In this document: one piece after another, positions 53,995 to 61,676 of the stretch
Layout: each line of letters starts with the position of its first letter
Position numbering within the stretch: position 1 is the first letter of the stretch
Source of the DNA: Candidatus Villigracilis affinis
Lineage (GTDB): Bacteria > Chloroflexota > Anaerolineae > Anaerolineales > Villigracilaceae
Assembly (NCBI GenBank): GCA_016718275.1
Contig: JADKEA010000014.1
Span: 26,492-90,491 of the forward strand
Reading direction: 5' to 3'
Length of the DNA: 64,000 nt
Made by a program: the position numbers and the translations under genes
Notes under the pieces: model-generated
The model's database searches: none
What the model was told of the DNA's origin: nothing
The model's input: only the letters and a program-made list of their open reading frames with translations

Positions 53995-56055
53995 ATGCTC
54001 CGCGACATGATCGCAGATCTTTCCGCCCCGCAACTTCCCGCCCGCTGGCAGCGTGCCGCGCAGGTTCTATGGATTTTGGTCACATTGCTGGCGCTGGCGT
54101 TCTTCATTTATGAAGTTAATCTTTCGTACAGTGAATTGCTTGACGCGCCTCTCAACTTGCAAAAAAACCTTGCCGACCATGGAATCAGCCTCCGCGTCTA
54201 CGCCAACTACCTGACGGGGCTTCGCTCCATCTACATGCTCGTTCATCTTGTCATTGCGGGCATCATCATTTTCAAACGTCCCAATGAACGCATCGCTGTC
54301 TTCACTGCTTTCTTTCTCGTTATGCTCGGCACAACTTTTTGGCCTCTCGCCGAACGGGTTGCAGATCAGCCCGATTTCTGGCGCTTGCCGCGTGCGATTG
54401 CAAACCTGTTGATGTCGAGCAGTCTGTTGATCTTCTTCCTGATCTTTCCCGATGGGCGCTTCACCCCGCGTTGGACAAAACCCGTTGCCGTGGTCATGCT
54501 TGGTTTGTTGGTGATCGAAAATTTTTTCCCCGAAAGCAAGCTCAACCCGCAAAACAACTGGTCAGTCGGTGCGACTCTTTCACTGATCACAATGATCATC
54601 ATGGTGTACGTGCCTGTGCATCGCTATCGCAGCATGTCCAACCCTGTTCTTCGTCAACAAACCAAATGGGTGGTGTATGGCATCTCTGCCGCCATCATCG
54701 GCTTCTTCATCGTCACGCTGCCCGCCTCCTTCGGCATCTCAATGGAAGAAGGCACAACCTACGGCTTGATCTCGATCACGGGCATGATGCTTTCCATCTT
54801 GTTCATTCCCATTTCCATCGGCATCGCCATCACGCGTTCCCGCCTGTGGGATATCGACCCCATCATCAACCGCACGCTCGTCTATGGCGCGCTCAGTTTC
54901 CTCACCATTCTTTTTTATGTTCTCACCGTCGGCGTGTTTGCGTTGTACTTCCGCAGCAACGAAACCAACCTCGTCATCTCCTTCATTGCCACTGGAGTCG
55001 TCGCCATCCTTTTTGAACCGCTGCGCCAGCGATTACAACGCGCCGTGAATCGACTCATGTACGGCGAACGCGATGATCCCGCCACAGTTCTCATCCGACT
55101 CAGCCAACGCCTCGACTCCGCGCTCGCGCCTGATTCCGTTTTGCAGACGATTGTCGAAACCCTCGCCCAGACTTTGCGACTCCCGTACGCTGCCATTTCT
55201 TTATTGGATGAAGAGCCGCGCTTCGCATCCACCCGACAACTGCCTCCGTCCGAACTGATTCATCTCCCTCTGACATATCAGACCGAACGCGTCGGAGAGT
55301 TGATCCTCGCCCCGCGCGCCGCTGGCGAATCCTTCTCCACAGCAGATATGAAACTCATCAACATCATCGCCCAACAGGCAGGCGTCGCCGCCTACACCGT
55401 GCGCCTGAACAATGACCTGCAAAAATCCCGCGAAAGACTCGTCACCGCACAGGAAGAAGAACGCCGCCGCCTGCGCCGCGATCTCCATGATGGCGTCGGT
55501 CCTACACTCGCCAGTCTCTCCCAGCGTATTGACACGGCCTCCGAGTTCGTAAAAAGCGACCCCGAGAAAAGTGTGCAACTTCTCAAAGAGCTCAAAGGAC
55601 AAGTCAAGGAAACGGTTTCTGAAATTCGCAGATTGGTCTACGCCCTTCGTCCGCCCGTGCTGGATGAGTTCGGCTTGGTCTCTGCCATCCGTGAATATGT
55701 AGCTCAATACAGCGGACCCAACGGCATGACCATCACCTTCGATGTGACCGAGCCGCTCCCGTCCCTGCCCGCTGCTGTGGAAGTCGCTGCTTATCGCATT
55801 GCGCTGGAATCATTCACGAACATTATCAAACATGCAGAAGCCAGCGCCTGCCAGATAAAGATAAAGATCGAGAATAGATCCTTGTTGCTGGAAATATCGG
55901 ATAATGGAAAAGGCTTATCCGCCCAAAGCCGCACAGGTGTCGGATTTGCGTCCATGCATGAAAGAGCCGCTGAACTCGGCGGCGAATGTATCATTGAAAA
56001 TATCCCAACGGGCGGCACGCGTGTCAGCGCACGGCTGCCGATTGGAAAGGAATAG
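53995..56055 (+). CDS. Membrane sensor histidine kinase, HisKA_3 (NarX/DegS) class
   Basis: 686 residues. About eight membrane helices over residues 20-345 (a 7TMR-like module), a GAF domain around 365-470, HisKA_3 with RRRLRRDLHDGVGPTL (His498) and HATPase_c with a short N box (ESFTNIIKHAEA) and ISDNGKGL. Partner is the LuxR-type regulator 3 nt downstream. The signal is probably a membrane or cell-envelope cue. Start could also be the Met at codon 5. Confidence 0.92.
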   Translation: MLRDMIADLSAPQLPARWQRAAQVLWILVTLLALAFFIYEVNLSYSELLDAPLNLQKNLADHGISLRVYANYLTGLRSIYMLVHLVIAGIIIFKRPNERIAVFTAFFLVMLGTTFWPLAERVADQPDFWRLPRAIANLLMSSSLLIFFLIFPDGRFTPRWTKPVAVVMLGLLVIENFFPESKLNPQNNWSVGATLSLITMIIMVYVPVHRYRSMSNPVLRQQTKWVVYGISAAIIGFFIVTLPASFGISMEEGTTYGLISITGMMLSILFIPISIGIAITRSRLWDIDPIINRTLVYGALSFLTILFYVLTVGVFALYFRSNETNLVISFIATGVVAILFEPLRQRLQRAVNRLMYGERDDPATVLIRLSQRLDSALAPDSVLQTIVETLAQTLRLPYAAISLLDEEPRFASTRQLPPSELIHLPLTYQTERVGELILAPRAAGESFSTADMKLINIIAQQAGVAAYTVRLNNDLQKSRERLVTAQEEERRRLRRDLHDGVGPTLASLSQRIDTASEFVKSDPEKSVQLLKELKGQVKETVSEIRRLVYALRPPVLDEFGLVSAIREYVAQYSGPNGMTITFDVTEPLPSLPAAVEVAAYRIALESFTNIIKHAEASACQIKIKIENRSLLLEISDNGKGLSAQSRTGVGFASMHERAAELGGECIIENIPTGGTRVSARLPIGKE

Positions 56056-56058
56056 ACC

Positions 56059-56721
56059 ATGCCCATCAAAGTATTAATTGCAGACGACCATGTCTTTTAC
56101 CGTGAAGGCGTCCGCGCGTTGTTAGGTTCTGTCCACGAAATTGAAGTCGTTGGAGAAGCCAACGATGGCGAAGAAGCCATTGCTCAAGCCAATGACCTCA
56201 AACCGAACGTCATTCTCATGGACTTGAAAATGCCAGGCATGAACGGCATCGATGCCACGCGACGAATCCATGAAACGCATCCAAACATCGGCGTGCTGGT
56301 CATCACCATGTTCGATGATGATGACTCTGTCTTCGCCGCGATGCGCGCAGGCGCGCGCGGGTACCTGCTCAAAGATGCGGATAAAGATGAGGTTGTCAGA
56401 GCAATCGTCGCCGTGGAAAGAGGCGAGGCGATCTTCAGTCCCGCCATTGCCCAGCGCATGATGCAATATTTTTCATCGTCACCGTCTGCCTCATCCAAAA
56501 AAAATCAACCCGACGAATTCGCCGAGTTGACCGAACGTGAGTTGGAAATTTTAGACTTGATCGCGCAGGGACATAATAACTTGACGATCTCGAATAAGTT
56601 ATCGCTGAGCATCAAGACCGTGCAAAATTATGTTTCAAGCATCCTCACCAAATTGCAGGTCGCAGACCGCTCGCAAGCGATTGTCCGCGCACGAGAGGCA
56701 GGGCTGGGAAAAGGAGGCTAA
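56059..56721 (+). CDS. NarL/LuxR-family response regulator
   Basis: 220 residues. Receiver with Asp55 (VILMDLKMPGMNGID), Thr and Lys in VLVITMF and YLLKDADK; LuxR-type HTH at about 155-215 with TERELEILDLIAQGHNNLTI. It would bind DNA on phosphorylation by the kinase just upstream; the divergent small membrane protein gene is a natural target. Confidence 0.95.
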   Translation: MPIKVLIADDHVFYREGVRALLGSVHEIEVVGEANDGEEAIAQANDLKPNVILMDLKMPGMNGIDATRRIHETHPNIGVLVITMFDDDDSVFAAMRAGARGYLLKDADKDEVVRAIVAVERGEAIFSPAIAQRMMQYFSSSPSASSKKNQPDEFAELTERELEILDLIAQGHNNLTISNKLSLSIKTVQNYVSSILTKLQVADRSQAIVRAREAGLGKGG

Positions 56722-56756
56722 ACGCGTCGCCGAAAGCCATGATTTTCGTGAGAGAG

Positions 56757-57170
56757 TCACTTTCTTTCTGATTTTCGAATCATCAGTTTCAACCCCGACC
56801 ATATTTCACTCACCGCACACACCTTGATATCCACAAACCCGAGAGGCAGCGCGATCTCGCGGATGACATCTTCGGTAATATCCGTCGGCACTTTGGATGA
56901 TTTCTTCGGCCAGGAGACCCACACGAAACCATCCTGCTTCAGTTCCCTGCGCAATTTGGAAAGTGTCGCGTTCAAAAATGCACTTTCCGAAGCAAAGACA
57001 TGCACCGCTTCATACGGTTCCTTCGCCTTTTCCACCAGAGACACCTCGCCAGATAATTCGCCCAGCCATGAGCGATATTCCTTCGGCGCGTTGATCGTCA
57101 AAAGCGTCAGCGAAGGTTTGAGGCCGAGTTTCTTTGCCAGCGGGATTCCAGAATAACCAACAGATGCCAT
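56757..57170 (-). CDS. DUF3052 family protein
   Basis: 137 residues from the Met at 57170. GYSGIPLAKKLGLKPS at the start and FVWVSWPKKSSKVPTDITED with VIREIALPLGFVDIKVCAVS at the end are the family blocks. No function known. Its ATG overlaps the TAA of the upstream gene (TAATG), so it is coupled with the reductase. Confidence 0.85.
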   Translation of the reverse strand: MASVGYSGIPLAKKLGLKPSLTLLTINAPKEYRSWLGELSGEVSLVEKAKEPYEAVHVFASESAFLNATLSKLRRELKQDGFVWVSWPKKSSKVPTDITEDVIREIALPLGFVDIKVCAVSEIWSGLKLMIRKSERK

Positions 57171-57772
57171 TATTCCTCCAACAATTTGAATGCGATTCTG
57201 CGTCCGCGGCCCTGGGCGAGTGCAAGGGCAAACCACATGCGGGTCATGCCATCCAGCACGGCGGCGAGGTCAAGGTCGCCGATGTAGATCGGGCGCAGAC
57301 CAATATCCGCGATCAGTTGGTCGGTCACCGTACGCGAATCAACGTGACCGCAGTAGAACAGGTCGATCTGCACACCGTTGATCAACGGCACTTCGAAATT
57401 CTCCCATCCCAAAGCGTTGAATGCCCGAATCAATTTTGCTTCGGGTGCCTTTTCCTTCAAGACGGTCAGGCTGTTCATATAAGTGTTGCGGATACTGTTG
57501 GTCGAGTCGATCACGATTTTCCCTGCCAAGCTTGCACCGTGCTGCTCGGCAAAATCTGCCACCGCGCCGCCAGGCATGGACAGTAGAACGACATCGGTCC
57601 CGTCAAGCGCTTCAACAACCGGTGCGACTTTCCCTACCGCCCGCAACGAGTCAAACTTTGAGTCGACGGGGTTTCGCACCCCAAAGCGAACTTCATGCCC
57701 CGCCAACGCCCATTTTCTTCCGAGTGTGCCGCCGATGTTTCCCGCGCCGATAATTGCGATTTTCATTTTCAT
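57170..57772 (-). CDS. NADPH-dependent F420 reductase-like protein
   Basis: 200 residues. Rossmann start KIAIIGAGNIGGTLGRKWA (GxGxxG), a later GGAVADFAEQHG region, and KLIRAFNALGWENFEVP typical of F420:NADP oxidoreductase-like (Npdg) proteins. Many members do not use F420, so the cofactor partner is unproven. Confidence 0.82.
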   Translation of the reverse strand: MKMKIAIIGAGNIGGTLGRKWALAGHEVRFGVRNPVDSKFDSLRAVGKVAPVVEALDGTDVVLLSMPGGAVADFAEQHGASLAGKIVIDSTNSIRNTYMNSLTVLKEKAPEAKLIRAFNALGWENFEVPLINGVQIDLFYCGHVDSRTVTDQLIADIGLRPIYIGDLDLAAVLDGMTRMWFALALAQGRGRRIAFKLLEE

Positions 57773-57906
57773 TTCCTCTCATCGTGAAAGAGATGTATCA
57801 GAATGATAACGCATGATGAAAAAACCGACATGCGCCACAAGTAAGGGGCTGCTTGCAAATTGAAAAAGGCACACAAAATCATGACAAGCGATAAAATCAC
57901 TTCACC

Positions 57907-60183
57907 ATGACATCACGCTGGCTTGACCCACAACCTGTCAACACCGATTCGCTCCATGCCTTGGGCCTGCCCCCGCTCGTCGCGCAGACTTTGCTCCGAC
58001 GCGGGATCAGTTCTCCCGTAGAAGCGGAAGCGTTTCTTCATCCCGATGCGACTCCACCTGCGGCCTTTCCAGATATCGAAAAAGCAGTCGAAGCGATTTC
58101 AGTGGCTATACGCAAAAACGACTTGATTTGTGTGTGGGGAGATTTTGACGTGGATGGGCAGACCTCCACCGCCCTGCTGGTGCAAACCCTGCAAATTTTG
58201 AAAGCGAATGTGATCTATTACATTCCGATCCGCGGCAAGGAAAGCCACGGCGTGCACATCGAAAGCCTCAAGCCGATCCTCGATAACGGCGCGAAGTTGC
58301 TGCTCACTTGCGATACGGGCATCACCGCGCACGAAGCGATTGAGTATGCCAACTCGCGCGGCGTGGATGTGGTCGTGACCGACCATCACGATCTGGGTGA
58401 GACATTACCAAATGCAAAAGCGATCATCAACCCGAAACTGCTGCCAGAGAATCATCCGCTCAAAAATCTCGCGGGCGTGGGCGTGGCATATAAACTTGCC
58501 GAAGCGTTGCTCGCTGAAAATCATCCCTCTGAACTCGCCAATCTGCTTGACCTTGTAGCCCTCGGCCTCATCGCAGATGTAGCGTTGCTTAAAGGTGAAA
58601 CGCGTGCACTGGCGCAAAAGGGAATCGAGGCGTTACGAAAAACAAATCGCTTGGGGTTGAAGGTCATTGCCGAACTTTCGGGTACCGCACTCGAAACGCT
58701 GACCGAAGAAACCATCGGCTTTACATTTGCTCCGCGCTTGAATGCGTTGGGGCGTTTGGGCGATGCCAACCCTGCAGTTGAATTGCTGCTCACGCAAGAC
58801 CCGCCGCGCGCGCGCGTGCTGGCTGCACAGATCGAAGGTCTCAATGCACAACGGCGTTTGTTGACGAGCCAGGTGTATGAAGCGGCGGAGGCAAAATTGC
58901 GCGAAGCCCCCGACCTGCTGACCGAACCAGCTATTGTGCTCTCTCACCCTGGCTGGCCTAGCGGCGTGGTGGGCATCGTGGCCAATCGCCTTGTGGATCG
59001 TTATCATAAACCTGCATTGCTCCTGACCGAAACAGAAGACGGCATTGCGCGCGGCTCGGCCCGCTCGGTGGAAGGCCTGCACATCACCGAAGCCATCGCC
59101 ACGCAAAAAGACCTGCTGCTCGGTTTCGGCGGTCACCCGATGGCGGCGGGCCTTTCGATGCCATTGGATAAACTTGCAGACTTTCGGCGGGGACTCGCCA
59201 AAGCGATTGAGAGGCAACTGGGAGAGATCGTCTTTGACGAACCAACGCTTCAACTCGACGCCTGGCTTGATCTGGCAGAAATCAACATTTCTCTCGCCGA
59301 CGCATTGGAAATGCTCGCCCCGTTTGGCGCAGGGAATCCAGCGTTGACTTTGGCAACGCGCGGCGTGACCTTGAAATCCGTTTCGACCATCGGCAAAACC
59401 AAAGAACACCTGCGCCTGACCATCGAAGATGAAACAGGAAAAACACAAAGCATTTTGTGGTGGGGCGGCGCGGGTGAGGAAATGCCGCCCACTGATAATA
59501 AATTTGACGTTGCCTATTCCCTGCGCGCCTCCACATTCCGTGGGCAGAAGCAGGTCACGTTACAGTTCGAAGAGTTTCGCGTGGTGGAAGAAAAACCCAT
59601 CGAAGCGCGAAAATCCAAAGTTGAGATCCGAGACATGCGCTTGCAGCCATCCCTGCTCAATTTGCAACCATCCACATTGATCTGGGCTGAAGGGGCTGAC
59701 AGAGCCGTTGGCATGCCGCGCTTCGAACTGCGCCCCGCCGATGAACTCTCGATCTACACCACACCCGCCTCCCCCGCTGATTTGCGCAAGGCGTTGGGCA
59801 TCGTCAAGCCGAAAATCGTTTACGTGTTTGCCATTCCACCCGCCGAAGAAAAGCCAGAGGAATTTCTGACCCATCTTGCGGGTCTGTGCAAATTCACGCT
59901 CAATCAACGCCGCGGTAAAGTGACCGTGCGCGAACTGGCCGCGGCAATGGCGACCCGTGAAAGTGCCATTCAAATCGGCCTGGAGTGGATGTCGGCGGGA
60001 GGTCAACTCTCGGTGGAATTTGACGAAGACCAGATCACCCTGTCTGCTGAAAAGCAGGAGAAGAATCCGTATCTGCAAGCGGAATTTTTCGTTGCACTGA
60101 AAGGCATTCTCAACGAAACAGCCGCCTACCGAAAATATTTTGCAAGTGCCGATTTGAAAACCCTTTTACACTATGAACCCTGA
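57907..60183 (+). CDS. recJ: Single-stranded-DNA exonuclease RecJ
   Basis: DHH-family 5'-3' exonuclease of repair and recombination. 758 residues. Catalytic motifs: CVWGDFDVDGQTS (motif I), LLLTCDTGI, VVVTDHHDLGE (DHH), ADVALLKGE region, and DHHA1 domain GFGGHPMAAGLSM; an OB-fold-like part follows (residues 420-560). About 190 residues extend beyond a typical RecJ, with a linker that repeats LQPSLLNLQPSTL. It overlaps the next gene by 11 nt. Confidence 0.94.
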   Translation: MTSRWLDPQPVNTDSLHALGLPPLVAQTLLRRGISSPVEAEAFLHPDATPPAAFPDIEKAVEAISVAIRKNDLICVWGDFDVDGQTSTALLVQTLQILKANVIYYIPIRGKESHGVHIESLKPILDNGAKLLLTCDTGITAHEAIEYANSRGVDVVVTDHHDLGETLPNAKAIINPKLLPENHPLKNLAGVGVAYKLAEALLAENHPSELANLLDLVALGLIADVALLKGETRALAQKGIEALRKTNRLGLKVIAELSGTALETLTEETIGFTFAPRLNALGRLGDANPAVELLLTQDPPRARVLAAQIEGLNAQRRLLTSQVYEAAEAKLREAPDLLTEPAIVLSHPGWPSGVVGIVANRLVDRYHKPALLLTETEDGIARGSARSVEGLHITEAIATQKDLLLGFGGHPMAAGLSMPLDKLADFRRGLAKAIERQLGEIVFDEPTLQLDAWLDLAEINISLADALEMLAPFGAGNPALTLATRGVTLKSVSTIGKTKEHLRLTIEDETGKTQSILWWGGAGEEMPPTDNKFDVAYSLRASTFRGQKQVTLQFEEFRVVEEKPIEARKSKVEIRDMRLQPSLLNLQPSTLIWAEGADRAVGMPRFELRPADELSIYTTPASPADLRKALGIVKPKIVYVFAIPPAEEKPEEFLTHLAGLCKFTLNQRRGKVTVRELAAAMATRESAIQIGLEWMSAGGQLSVEFDEDQITLSAEKQEKNPYLQAEFFVALKGILNETAAYRKYFASADLKTLLHYEP

Positions 60184-61099
60184 AATCATTTCCTGGCTGC
60201 TCGAAGGCGACCCATCCATCCGCTGGCAGGTACAGCGCGATCTGTTGCATGCATCTCCGAACAAGTATGAAAGCGAACGAAAAAGAATCTCAAAGGAAGG
60301 CTGGGGCGCGCGATTGCTTGCCCTGCAAGATCCCAGCGGAACCTGGGCTGGCGGACTCTATGGCCCTAAATGGATATCCACCACGTACACGATGCTAACC
60401 CTGCGCCTGCTTGGCCTTTCGCCGAATCATCCGCAGGCAAAACGGGCCTGCAAGATATTTCTCGATGAAGGCTATTACACAGACGGGGGCATCAATTTCT
60501 TTTCATACTCATGGAAATACAGCGAAACCTGCGTCACCAGCATGATCCTCGCCCTGCTGACTTATTTCCGTTCCCCTGATAAACGCATTCACGACATCGC
60601 TTCATACGTGATCGGAGAGCAAATGCCCGACGGCGGCTGGAATTGCGAATCGCGTAAGGGTGCAACTCACTCGTCATTTCACACTACGATCTCCGCGCTG
60701 GAAGGATTGTTCGAATACGAATGTCTTTTTCCCGAAAAGAAAAAAATCGTTGGCAAAGTCCGCGCGCGTGGACATGAATTCCTGCTCGCGCATCGGCTGT
60801 ACAAGTCACACCGCACAGGCAAGGTCTTCGATGCGAAAATGACCACCATGCCCTTCCCGCCGCGCTGGAAATATGACTTTATCCGCGCGCTGGATTATTT
60901 CCGCGCCTGCGATGCTCCGCGCGATGAGCGCATGTCTGACGCCATTGAATTATTGAAAAGCAAACAAAAGAAAGACGGCACCTGGCCGATGAACAGCGGC
61001 ATGTCTGGATTAAAATATTTTGACCTTGAAAAAGCTGGTCAACCCAGCAGGTGGAATACACTCAGGGCGATACGGATTTTGAATTGGTGGGATAAATAA
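60173..61099 (+). CDS. Prenyltransferase/squalene-cyclase-like toroid protein
   Basis: 308 residues with QW-like repeats, for example LQDPSGTWAGGLYGPKWIST, MPDGGWNCESRKGATHS and KQKKDGTWPMNS. These mark an alpha-alpha toroid like that of terpene cyclases and prenyltransferases. The DxDD catalytic motif of squalene-hopene cyclases is not present, so the function is unclear; lone toroids with this pattern are usually annotated as hypothetical. It may be translated with recJ. Confidence 0.75.
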   Translation: MNPEIISWLLEGDPSIRWQVQRDLLHASPNKYESERKRISKEGWGARLLALQDPSGTWAGGLYGPKWISTTYTMLTLRLLGLSPNHPQAKRACKIFLDEGYYTDGGINFFSYSWKYSETCVTSMILALLTYFRSPDKRIHDIASYVIGEQMPDGGWNCESRKGATHSSFHTTISALEGLFEYECLFPEKKKIVGKVRARGHEFLLAHRLYKSHRTGKVFDAKMTTMPFPPRWKYDFIRALDYFRACDAPRDERMSDAIELLKSKQKKDGTWPMNSGMSGLKYFDLEKAGQPSRWNTLRAIRILNWWDK

Positions 61100-61103
61100 G
61101 GCA

Positions 61104-61652
61104 TCACGAATCATAATCAATAAAATCATCCACCCCAAACAAATCTTCATAGCGGACCAGCAGCACCGCGGTCTTGCTCAAAAATTCCTGCTCTGCTGTT
61201 GTGTGCCCGCCTTTATTTGCTTCCAACTCTTCTTTGTAAGCGATTACCCGCTCCCGAAAGCTGACCGCCGTTGATTCGGGGAGAAGCGGCTCGATTTCGC
61301 GGATCAGGCTCAGGGTATCTTGAACGACCGTCATTGCATCGGGGAGCGAAATATCCTCATCCAGTAGCTGTTTGAATACTTTGCATTTATACGTCTTGCA
61401 ACTGCGCGGATAATGCGGCGAGGTATAGACCGTGCAAACCCCGTTCCATAGCGGGCAGGGTTGTGTAAATCCACGCTGACGTGGGTCATCACGGATCACC
61501 GTTACACCGAGGGATTGCACGGGGTCCAATTCAGGGGCGTTGAGACGCACCCATGAAAAAAGATGGCCCGAGCAGCACAATCCACAGGCTTTGCAGAGAA
61601 GATTGGAAGGAGATTCGTTTTCACTTGCAAGATGATTCATGATGGGAATCAT
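61104..61652 (-). CDS. YkgJ-like cysteine-cluster protein
   Basis: About 182 residues. CKACGLCCSGHLF, CPLWNGVCTVY and SCKTYKCKVF form the Cys pattern of the zinc- or iron-chelating YkgJ family. Starts at 61652 or the second Met at 61640; an upstream TTG at 61676 abuts the WD40 stop. Function unknown. Confidence 0.8.
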   Translation of the reverse strand: MIPIMNHLASENESPSNLLCKACGLCCSGHLFSWVRLNAPELDPVQSLGVTVIRDDPRQRGFTQPCPLWNGVCTVYTSPHYPRSCKTYKCKVFKQLLDEDISLPDAMTVVQDTLSLIREIEPLLPESTAVSFRERVIAYKEELEANKGGHTTAEQEFLSKTAVLLVRYEDLFGVDDFIDYDS

Positions 61653-61676
61653 ATCCCAGCAGGCGGGAACTGGCAA

